DNA of 64,000 bases from Symbiodinium natans (Eukaryota; Sar; Dinophyceae; Suessiales; Symbiodiniaceae): NCBI GenBank assembly GCA_905221605.1, contig CAJNDS010002523.1:1594606-1658605 (forward strand), given 5' to 3'. Positions 19,814 to 31,800 of this stretch are shown one piece after another. Numbering within the stretch: the stretch's first letter is position 1; the number at the start of each line of letters is the position of its first letter. The translations under genes were made by a program, and so were the position numbers. The notes beneath the pieces are model-generated. The model was not told where the DNA came from, ran no database searches, and was given only the letters and a program-made list of their open reading frames with translations.

Positions 19814-22800
19814 CTGACCAAGTTGCACCAAAGGGGTTTAGGGTTACGAACCTTCAACCCCAAACCCCTGAACCCTGGGCCTTTTCGAGTTTAGGGTTTC
19901 TCGGTCTTATCGGGTGTGGGGATGAAGGTTCAGGGTTGAGGGGTTGGGTTTCAAGGTCCGGTTTGGCTGACTTCAGGGCTGTTAGGGGCATAGCTGGCGT
20001 TTAGGGTTTAGGGCTTGGCGTTTAGGTTTTTTTTTTAACCGGAATCACTGGCGTGCAGCAATAATGCTGTCCGGTCCGTTTAGGGTTTAGGGTTTAGGGT
20101 TCTTGCGCGGAGCTCTGCGCAGCTCCAGCGCACTAAATCTGCCAAAGTGTTATCACGCCTGCTTTTAAGCCCTGCTCCATACCCCTCTATAAACGTTTAT
20201 AAATCCATTGAGGCCGGTGGGAATTTGTTGAAGGTACTCAAGCCCTAAACTCTAAACCCTAAACCCTGAACCCTAAACCGACCCTTCGCCCTTCTCCGGG
20301 GAAGAACCCTAAACCCTAAACCCTAAACCCTAAACCCTAAACCCTAAACCTTTGAGAACCCAGCCTCAACATCCTCCTTGCTTCCGAGGACAATCGGTAC
20401 TCGCTGGTGGACGTTCACTGGTGGGATGTCCATGACGCGGTTGTGCCTTGAAAGAAAGGGTTTTAGGGTTTAGGGTTTAGCTTGGGGTTTGGGGTTTAGG
20501 GGTTATATAGGGTTTAGGGTTGAGGGTTAGTTTGGGTTTAGGGCTTACGGTTAGGGATGTAGTGGCGCGACCGTAAACCCAGAATATCTCTTGTTTGACG
20601 CAGTTTTGTATTCTTGAAAGAACATGGGCACCCTGGCGAATGGGCAATTAGAAAAACCCAAACCCCAAACTTGAGGTGTAGGGCTTAGGGTTAAACTAGG
20701 GTGTGGGGTTTGGGGTTTGGGGTTTAGGATTTTGGTGAGGGTTTGAGGTTTAGGGCTTAGGGTTAAACTAGGGTGTGGGGTTTGGGGTTTGGGGTTTAGG
20801 GTTTTGGTGAGGGTTTGAGGTTTAGGGCTTAGGGTTAAACTAGGGTGTGGGGTTTGGGGTTTGGGGTTTAGGTGAGGGTTCGAGGTTTAGGGCTTAGGGT
20901 CAAACCAGGGTGTGGGGTTTGGGGTTTGGCGTTTAGGATTTTGGTGAGGGTTTAAGGTGTAGGGCTTAGGGTCAAACCAGGGTGTGGGGTTTGGGGTTTG
21001 GCGTTTAGGATTTTGGTGAGGGTTTGAGGTTTAGGGCTTAGGGTCAAACTACGGTGTGGGGTTTGGGGTTTGGGGTTTTCGGGTTTTGATGAGGGTTCGA
21101 GGTCTAGGGCTTAGGGTTAAACTAGGGTGTGGGGTTTGGGGTTTGGGTTTTGGGTGGATGCTTGGCAGTTCAAGGAAGGGGCTGACTGAGTTCCTGCAGG
21201 TCAGTGTACAGTACACTGAAAGGTAGCATCGTTAACACGCCAAGGCGCGACAAGGGGACCGAGAGCAAGAGAGCAAGAGCCACTTGGGGAAGAAGAGAAA
21301 CAAAGAACATGAGAGAGACGAAAAGCAAAAAGCTAAGTGACAGAGGGAGATGGGGGGGGGGGGGAGTAGCCCTAAACCCTAAACCCTAAACCCTAAATCC
21401 TAAATCCTAAGCCCTAAACCCTAAACCCTAAACCCCCCCTTCCCCATGTTGGCAGGCAGGTGGCCCGGTGGTAGCCATGCCACCAGCCTGGCAAGCGAAG
21501 ACCACCCTAAAGACCCCAAAAGTCCGGAAGCCTAAGGCTTACAGTTTAGGGTTTAGGGTTTAGGGTTTAACCCTTTTAGGGTTTTGGGTTTTGGGTTGAA
21601 CCCTTGAGGGTTTAGGGTCTAGCCCTAAACCCTTATTCTAGGTCTTCGGGTTGAACACTTTCGGGCCCTTAAAGAAACAACCTTGCTCCCTGAAGCCTGA
21701 ATTCCCCCCTCCCCTGCCCCTCGCCAAACTCATCCAAAACCTTACTGGAGCCTCTCTTAAGCGAGTCATCTGTCATCGTCCCTGCGCTGAAGGGGTCATC
21801 TGCGCTGAGTAGTACGAGTCAGGGAATCTCAAGGAGAGTTGAGTTAGCTTCCGTTCTTGGGGGCTTGCAAGCCCTAAACTCTAACGAGGACCCATAAGTC
21901 ACGGCTCGCGTTTCCTGGTCGCCTACTTGTAGCCACCGACCGCCCTGCAAATTTGGGCGCTGCCTAGGAGCCCCAGCTACCATACAGGGTTTAGAGCTTG
22001 TGTAGAAGGCCCAAGTCGATGCAAGCTATAAATACATGAAACCTTTATGGATTTGGGGGGTTTAGGGTTTAGGGTTTAGGGTTTAGGGTTTAGGGTTTAG
22101 GGCTCAGACCATAGGGCTTATCCCTTGCTCCGGCGCCTGCTCCAAGAGGAAGGACATGGGCGCAGCCTCGTAGAGCAAGCGGAGCTTGCCGTCCTTGCGC
22201 TTTAGGGTTTAGGGTTTAGGGTAGGACTCCCCCCACACCACGGAAAGACCTGAACAATATGGTAGCTTTCAGAATAGGAGCTACTACAATCCCTATTAAG
22301 GACTGTTGGTATAATGGGCAGCATCCCAAGTTGAATATGCTAAGTTTGACCCTTTCTCTCGGTAGACCCTTGGGACATTATATATATTTCCCGGAATGTC
22401 CCAAGGGCCTACCGAGAGAAAGGATCAAACTTAGCACATTCAACTTGGGATGCTGCCCCTTATACCAACAGTCCTCAATAGGGATTCTAGTACCCCCGAT
22501 TATGATTCCTACCAAGGACTGTTGGTATAAGGGGGGACATCTCAACTTACCATAAACCCTAAACCCTAAACCCTAAATCCTTAGCATATTGAACCTCCTT
22601 GGGGCCTTCAGCTCGAAGCTCGAAGACCTGCAAAGTATACCCTAGAATTAAGCCTTCTACGCTTCGTAAACCGGCTTAGGGTTTAGGGTTTAGGGTTTAG
22701 GGTTTAGGGTTTAGGACTTTGTTTATCTACATTTTTATGGGTTCTACCTATGAACTAAGGAGTAGCTACTTCCAAAATGTAGGTAAATAGAGTCCCAGGC

Positions 22801-25800
22801 AGAAGCACCAGAAGCCCAAGAAACAGGCCCTGGCCCTGCAGAGTAATGTAGGGGTCGGAATAATTACTAACAGTATTCCCTTATGGTCCATTACTAGCAA
22901 TGTTCCCTTATGGTCCGTGTATAAACATATCATAACAATCCCCAAGCCCTATTTTAATTATTAAGGCCCATATTCCCTTATGGTCCTTTGATACATATAC
23001 TGTAATAACCCCCCAAAAACCCCATTTCAATTCATAAGGCCCCTAGAGTACCCTCAACTCAACATGCTTCAACCCCAAGATTCCCAGCCCTTCATTCCGC
23101 ATGCACCCCTACAGACTCCGTAAACCTCTCCTAAACCCTAAACCCTAAACCCTAAACCCCCAACAAAAAAGACCCCAAAGCCCCAAGGAGGGCAACAACA
23201 AAGGTCCCCAGCCCTAAGCCCTCAACCCCAAAATTCCAATCTTGGCATGTTCCCCCTTGTAGTAGCAGTCCTCCATGGGGCTTCTAGTACCCCCGATTAA
23301 CATCACGATTAAGGACTGTTCGTAAGCGGGAACATCCCAACCCTCAGCCCTTACTCCAACAGAACAACCTACGATTCTTAAAACCCTAAACCCTAAACCC
23401 TAAACCCTAAACCCTAAACCCTAAACCCTAAACCCTAAACCCTAAACCCTAAACCCTAAACCCTAAACCCTAAACCCTAAACCCTAAACCCTAAACCCTA
23501 AACCCTAACCTAAACCCTAAACCCTAAACCCTAAACCCTAAACCCTAAACCCTAAACCCTAAACCCTAAACCCTAAACCCTAAACCCTAAACCCTAAACC
23601 CTAAACCCTAAACCGTTCCCTGGAGCCATCCAGACACAGAAAACCCTCAACCGTAAACCCCGAAAATAGGGACCCCAAACCCTAAACCCCAAACCCTGAA
23701 CCCTAAACCCTAAACCCCAAACCCTAAACCCCAAACCCCAAACCCTAAACCCCAAACCCTAAACCCTAAACCCTAAACCCTGAACCCCAAACCCTAAACC
23801 CTGAACCCTAAACCCTAAACCCTTAACCCCAAACCCTAAACCCTAAACCCTATAAACCATTAAAACGGAGGCCAGCCTTGTTCTTCGTGTCCGCGGGGTA
23901 GGCGAAGAGGCCGCCGTAGAGCAGCGTCCGATGGACGTCGCCGACCATGGACCTGGGTTTTGGGCAGGGTCTAAATAGGGTTTCAGGGGCTTTTTGGGTT
24001 TAGGGTTTAGGGTTTAGTTTTGGGTTTTTTAAGGGCTTTCAGGGTTCTCGGGGTGTTTAGGCTTTTTAGGGTGTTTAGGATTTTGGGCCGGTTGCTATAT
24101 AAGTTTTTTGTTTTAAAGGGGGTTAGGTTTTTTTTCGGTGCTTAGGGTTTTCAGGGTTTTAAGGGGTTTTAGGGTTTTTCGGGTTTTTCTAGCTTTTAGG
24201 GTTTTAGGTTTTAGGGTTTTTGGGGCTTAGGGTTTGCTGGGGTCTTTAAGGTTTAGGGTGTAGGGGTTCAGGGATTGGAGGGTTAAAGGATTAGGGATTT
24301 CGGGGTTGTATATAGAGCTTTAGGGATTCCCGGATTGCGTCTGAGAGCGCAGGATTTAGCATTCAGGGTTCAGTGAGGTTGAGTGCAGAATCAAGCGAGA
24401 TCTCAGATGATCCTGAACTGCAGGAATCATTCAGCAATCACAGGATTTAGGGTTTAGGGTTTAGGGTTTAGGGTTGAGGCTTTAGGGTTTAGGGTTTCGG
24501 GCTTAAGCCGGTTTAGCGTTTGAAGGGTTTTGGATGTTGCTGGGGAACCTCCCACGAGCTACTCTCAACCAGTGAAAGAACACATCTTGAACCGCGCTAG
24601 GTTTGGGGTTTAGGGTTTACAGGGCTTTTTGGGGGTTTAGCGTTGAGGGATTTAGGGTTGAGGGCGTGGGGAGTTTGAGGTTGTAGGGTTCTAAGGGGTT
24701 TCGGGTTTTAGAAGGCGAGGGTGAAATAAAAGGGTGGAAGGGTTTAGGCTTTGACTGCTTTAGTGTTTCAGGGCGTGCTTCAAGAGTTTATGGGCTAGCG
24801 TTTCAGGGTTTTTGGGTGTTAGTGTTGTAGGGCTTTCAGGCCTAGGGTTTTGAGAGTTTCAGGGCTTCAGGGGATTTAGGGGTCAGGGCTCAAGGACTCT
24901 AGGGTTTAGGGCTTTAGGGTTTAGCGTTTCAGCGCTTTAGAGCGGGCTTTCGGGCAACACTAAAACCCTAAACCCTCAAACCCTTAAACCCTTGAACCCC
25001 AAACACCGAAAACCCGAAAATCCCAAAACCCCACACCCTAAAACCCCAAAACCCTAACACGCGAAAACCCGAATTAAAAACCTAAAACCTCAAAACCTCA
25101 AGCCCAAAATAACCCTAAAAAGCCGAACCCTAAAAGCCTTAGACCCCAAAGCCTAAAACCGTAGAACCCTAACACCCCAAAGCCCTGACACCAACTGGGG
25201 TTCCGCGCCCGATGTAGCGCAGGGAGTACTTCTTCCCTGTCTCGCCTTTGCCGGTCTGGATGTCCTGTCGAAGTAGGGGCAGTGTAGGGTTCAGGGTTTA
25301 GGGTTCGGGGTTTAGGGTTGAGGGTGCAGGGTTTCTTAGAACAAAAAAGACGTAGAACAACTCATGATTCAAGGCTGATCCTGATTCAGGCTGCTGATTT
25401 CAGAAACCGGGAGCAAAGAGCATAGGTCCTGCCCCCAGAGACTAAAACCCTAAACCCGAAACCCTGAACCCTAAACCCGAAACCATTAGCCCTGAACCCC
25501 CACCCTGTATGGATGGATGTCTTCAGGCTCCAGGGCCGCGGGTCCCTGTTTGTATGGGGAGCCTTCCGGAGGACTTTCCGACTGCACATGTTTTTTTTCT
25601 GGTGCACTCTATCAGCTGCTCGAAGGCACCCTGGACACGTAAAGCCCTGACGCCCTAAAGCACTAAATGCGCACAAGCCCCAAAAAAACCCAAAAAAAAA
25701 CCTAAAACCCAAAGAACCTAAATCCTAAACCCATCCGTGCTCTTAAACCCTAAACCCTAAACCCTAAACTCTAAACCCTAAACCCTAAACCCTAAACCCT

Positions 25801-28800
25801 AAACCCTTGTCTCTCGACGTGTTACTGCACAGTCTTCGGTGCACACCAACCTCGACTTCCAAGCCTAAGTTGGCCCCTTAAACCCTAAACCCTAAACCCT
25901 AAACCCTAAACCCTAAACCCTAAACCTTAAACCTTAAACCCTGAACCCTAAACCCTAAACCTAAACCCCACAGATCGCCCTCCTAAACCCAATAAGGGAC
26001 AAGATTACATGCCCCACCCCCCCAAGAACCACTCTTAGCTTTAGGGCTCAAGCATATATATATATATAATATCTGGAAATAGATACACACATGAAAAAAT
26101 ATGTGTATCTGTACAGGTCGACGGACTTGGGGAGAAGGAAGTATGTATGGGGTTGTGTAGGTCTTGTAGGGGCTTGCGACTCCGGGAGCCTTCCTCCGGT
26201 CCTGTCGTCTCTTTGATGGAGGGGGGTTTAGGGTTTAGGGTTTAGGGTTTAGGGTTTAGGGTTTAGGGCTAGGGTTTAGAAAGTTTAGGGTTTAGGAGTT
26301 AGGGGTTGGGGGAGGTGGATCTTTCTTGGGACGATTTCAAGAGGATACGCAAAGCCCAGGACAACATCCCAATCCCAACTTTAGAAGTGATGGCGTTTAG
26401 GGGCCTAGCATTGAAAGCGCTGACGTCCTAGGCTAGAGTATAGGCCTGGCGCGTATGAGGTTTTTTAGGGTTTAGGGCTTGGGGTTTAGGGTTTGGCACT
26501 CCTTTTCTTAGCCGCTTTATGCTCGGAACCCAAACTTCTGAGGGCCTCGGATCACCTGTACACGCCGTAACGACACAAAGGCGAACAGGAGCCGGATTGA
26601 CTTGAAAGCCTACCCAATAAGTTAAGGCATCGCACTGCCCCACAACCTAGGCCCTGAACGCCACCCACAAAAACATATCCGAAAACTCTGTCGGAAGCAA
26701 GAATTCCCAGGCATCGACGACGCAGAGAGGGGACATCTACGATTCTACACAAGGGGCCTCTGACACGTACCATCATAACAACCACTTCTAAAAGGATTGG
26801 CAAGCAGGGGACCCTAATTTAGAACCTAAACAGTCTCTGGGTGGTTACGAAAATAAGGGACCCCTAATATAGACCCCCAAATAATAGGATCCCCTTACAA
26901 TAAGGACCCCACAATTTGGTACCCTCATTTGCGGCAACCCCCATCGAATCTCGAGTAACCTAGGAATGAGGAGGGCACCCTCTTGCTTTCGAGGGGCTTA
27001 TGAAGGGAACGCAAACCCTAAAAACAGAGGAATCAGGGCACACCCTGTGTCGTAGCCCTAAACCCTAAACCCTGAACCCTCAACTCTTAACCCTAAACCC
27101 TAAACCCTAGGCCCTAAACCCTAAACCCTAAACCTAAACCCCGCAAATTTCACAACTCCAGGGACATGCAGCCAAACTTCCAAGTGAGCTCGGAATGACA
27201 CGGTCACTCGATGTTGTATGAGGCTTTATACGTGTTAAGTTCGGGTTTAGGGTTTAGGGTTTAGGGTTTAGGGTTTAGGGTTTAGGGTTTAGGGTTTAGG
27301 GTTTAGGGTTTAGGGTTTAGGGTTTAGGGTTTAGGGTGTAGGGTGTAGGGCTTAGGGCTTAGGGTTTAGGATGAAAATGATGGCAAAGAACGGCCGCTGT
27401 TCTGCCTCGCTGAAGATTCCCGGAAGGCTCGTCGAGCTCTTGGGTTTCGCAGGTTTGCTGGGTTTAGGGTTTCGGATTAGACATGGGGTTTAGAGCTTAG
27501 GGCTGAGCCTAAACCCTAACCCTAAACCCTAAACCCTAAACCCTAAACCCTAAACCCTAAACCCTAAACCCTAAACCCTAAACCCTAAACCCTAAACCCT
27601 AAACCCTAAACCCTAACATGAGCTCGGCCGCAGCACTTGGCCCGGAATCTTGAAACCGGAGGGCTGCCGAGCAAAAGGGCTGTACCCCTGGGGAGCCCGA
27701 TGTCCAGATCTGCGGTTTAGGGTTTAGGGTTTAGGGTTTAGGGTTTAGGGTTTAGGTTTTAGGGTTTAGGGTTCAGGGTTCAGGGTTTAGGGTTCAGGGT
27801 CGAAGGAATCCTGCTGCGCGGGCATTTAGGGCTCAGAAACCCCAGGCAAGCTATACGCTGAACTGTAAAATCAACCTGAAACCCTAAACCCAAAACCCGA
27901 AGCCCTAAACCCTTAACCCTAAACCCTCAACCCTCAACCCTAAACCCTAAACCCTAAACCCTAAACCCTAAACCGCAACCACAAACCCCAGCCCCCTAGC
28001 CGCCCCCCAACACGAACCCTTTGACTGACACCGGAAGCCCTCACCCGCACCGCTGAACTCGCGGCGCACGCTGCTTCTCCGACTTCTGGGTTTAGGGTTT
28101 AGGGTTTAGGGTTTAGGGTTTAGGGTTTAGGGTTTAGGGTTTAGGGTTTAGGGTTCGCAAACCGCCCACAATTTGGGGACTAGGGCTATAGGGTTCAGGC
28201 ACCACTTTGTATCCCATACCATTGCTGCTAAACCCTAACCTGTTGCCGCGACCCTAAACCCTAAGCCCTAAACCACCCAAACCCTAAACCCTATAACCTG
28301 TTGCAGCCCTGAAGGGATAGTTGCTTTCTAGATTCCAGAAGTCTGCGAAAAGAGCGCCGGTTCAAAGACTTCGTTAGCTTTGCAAATCCAAGCTGGAGCC
28401 CCTAAATCATCAACCCTAAACTTTGGGTTTAGGCTTTAGGGTTTAGGGTTTATACGGTACAGGGTATAGGGTTTAAGTTTTAGGGTGTGGGGTTTCCACG
28501 TGGTGGCTCTTAAGGGTTTATACAGGGTACGAGTTATACATCCGACTTATCACAACCGGCTTTCACGTTGCCACACATGCCTCACATCAACGCGAGAATC
28601 GGGGCTTAGACCGTGGTGCTACACACATACTGATCTGAGTCCTGCTGGGGGAAGATAACGAGACTACGGCACACCCATGCCCAACATGGGAAACACTTTG
28701 CCCAAAATAAGGCCAGTTTGAGTCAAACTCAATAAAGGCAAATAGAACATGCCCGAATGTCCTACCTAGAACCCGACAAGTATCCAAGACAGCTTCTAGC

Positions 28801-31800
28801 TAGGCTGCCCAGTAACCTAGGCTTAGAAGGGTGCCCTTTTTTGCTTAAAGGGGTTTAGAAGGGAACCTAAAGCCCCCAAAAAGGGAATAAGGGTACTACT
28901 GGGCATCCTAGCTAGTGGGCTGACAGAAGAGATCTCAGACGACCAAGAGCTGGAGGAATGCCTCAGCAGTCACATCATATTAACTCACCCTTGTGCCCCC
29001 TGGATACTTTACCATTACAGTGCACAAAAAACACCCTAAACCCTAAACCTTAAACCCTAAGACTATAGGGATAACCTCATAAAAACCCCTGCCGGGGTAT
29101 CTTAATATACTCTTTGTGTGGCTCCCACACTTCCTTTCCTGCTGGGGGGCCCTCTTCAGAAGGCCCCCCCCCCCCCCAAACCCTGTGGTGGGGTGCAAGA
29201 GTCCCTTGAAGGAGAGTTTAGGGTTTAGGGTTTAGGGTTTAGGGTTTAGGGTTTAGGGTTTAGGGTTTAGGGTTTAGGGTTTAGGGCTAGGGTTTATGGT
29301 TTAGGGCTTTGGGTTTTCTAACACACTGCACCTGCAATGGCTCCAGCCTAAGCAGCGAATTGCATGAGCGAACTTTGTCGCAGGCGCTCCAGCTGTTGGG
29401 AGCACCATGTGAAACAGCTGCCCCTAAGATCAGAGAGCATGAATCTACCCTGCACCCCTATACCCTAGAAACTGCCCCGAACCCCTAACTATACACCCTG
29501 AACCCTTTCCCTAGACCCTGCCCCAAAGCCCTAATAGCACACCCTGAACCCTAACGTTTCGTATGACCAATTCGCAAGCAGCAGTCCAACTAACCCCCTA
29601 TGCCCTCAACCCCAGCTAAACCCTCCTAAACCCTAAACATGAACCCTAAAACACCCTAAACCCTAAACCCTAAACCCTAAACCCTCGAAATTTTCAGAGG
29701 GAACCCCAAAGGGGCAAAAAGGTACCACTGGGCTACCGGGATGGTCAGGGTTTAAAAATCGGTTGTTGCTTGAAACCCTAAACCCTAAACCCTAAACCCT
29801 AAACCCTAAACCCTAATTAAACCCTAAACCCTAAACCCTAAACCCTTGTTCTTCTCTTCCTCCCCCTTTGTATGCTCTAGCTGCTTACCCTGTAACTACC
29901 CAGTAGCCCTAGCGTCCAGCAATATACACCTACCTCTGGAGTAGACCCAGAAAAAAAGTATAATTTTTTTTTAGGTATAAGTAGCTATAATGGGAACCCA
30001 AAACCAAAAAAAGTATTAAAGTATAGTACTCCAAAGCCCAGTACCAAACAGACTGGGGGGACCTCATTCTTCTGAAGCCTCAGCCGTGCACCACCCTCAA
30101 CCGTAGAACCTAAGCCCCAAACACCCAAACTCCCCAACCCTAAACCCTAGCGCCAAACCCTAAACCCTAACCCTAAACCCTAAACCCTAAACCCTAAACC
30201 CTAAACCCTAAACCCTAAACCCAAGCTCCCCCTAAGCCACGCGCTCTCAGGGGCAGCCTTGCCCAAGTGGGCTTGCACGTCAGTCACTCAGCTCGAGGAG
30301 GCTGGACAGGTTGCTGCTGTCCACCTTCAGCTCCTAAACCCTAAACCCTAAACCCTAAACCCTAAACCCTAAACCCTAAACCCTAACCTCTGTGTTGGGA
30401 GATCATGGTGCGGAGTAGAGCTTAGGAGTTTGGGGGAAAAAACCCTTCATGAAAGATCTTTCTTGGGCTTCCTCATCACCAGAGCACACCAGGAACCAGA
30501 TTGAGATTTTCCAGCGCTCCCTAAACCCTAAACCCTAAACCCTAAACCCTAAACCCTAAACCCTAAACCCTAAACCCTAAACCCTAAACCCTAGACCCTA
30601 GACCCTATAGGCAGTTCCCCAATGTGGTCGCGGATCGATGACAACGAGGCCGACTTCGACACATCAAGAGATCTACTCTGGGGAATGCAGCTCCACAGTG
30701 TGGACGCCGATCGGTGCGCTGAGAGACGCCGATGCGAGATAAAGCGATTACTTGTATTCTCTAGAGCGCATGATTGGACGTTGATAAACACCCCGCGGTA
30801 TATTATACATATATATATATATGTATATCTATATATATATATAGATATACATATAATATGTATATCTATATCTGTATATCTATATATGTATATCTATATA
30901 TGTATATATACATACTAGGATTCCTGGGCCCTTCGAAGGAGAGCTCTCTGAATTCATGGTCCCCCCCCTGTCTGGCTTTCCTCCTGAGATTACGGAGCTT
31001 TTTAAGCCACTGGTTTAGGGTTTAGGGTTTAGGGTTTAGGGTTTAGGGTACTGCACTTAAAATGGGGAACACAGTTTCGAGAACTTCTGCTATAAGGCTC
31101 TACTTCTGATCTCTAGATCCCTGTTCAGGTATAACTTGGTTGCTGAGTTCATAACCCCCAAAAGTGTACACTTTCAGTTTTATAGGGTTATAGTATTCAC
31201 TCAGCTACGACTGATATCAATCGCGCCCGATGAGCCCGACACCGACCCTGAGGTTCTAAGGCCGGAAGACCTGAATTGCGAGCTGTATCCCCCAAGCTTT
31301 CCCTAAACCCTAAACCTAAAACCCTAAACCCCAGAAGCCTTAAGTAAGAGTCACCGAGAGCCTTGGGGTGGTTTCTCAGCTCTGCAAACCCTACTTAGGG
31401 TTTAGGGTACCCTAAACCATCTATAGAACCCGGCTTTTGGGGTTTTAGGGGCTCAGGGTTTGGGGTATCTCAACAGAAGCTCGGCCGAGCAGCGCTCAGG
31501 TCGAGGGAAATGGACGGCATCGGAGGGGCCACTGGAATGAAACGGGTACCTGGCGTGCAGCACGGGATGGACAATTTCTCAAAGAGCCCGACACCCCTCA
31601 ATCAGGTAGACTTAGAACAACGTTGTAAACCCTAAAACCCTAAGCCCTTAAACCCTGAACCCTGAAACCCTAAACCCTTAAACCCCAAACTCTTAAACCC
31701 TAAACCTTTGAAGCCTCTAAGTACTCTGGGGAACGAAGATTCCGGAAAGACTCAGTCTCAAAAATCTCCTAATGGGAACCCCAAACAGGAAACCCCACGA

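Noticed and set aside
23380-23614. CRISPR-like or satellite array
   Set aside because: Simple seven-base tandem repeat without spacers; telomere-type repeat explains it.
30591-31025. Long Tyr/Ile-rich frames
   Set aside because: They run through TA microsatellite and are composition artefacts.
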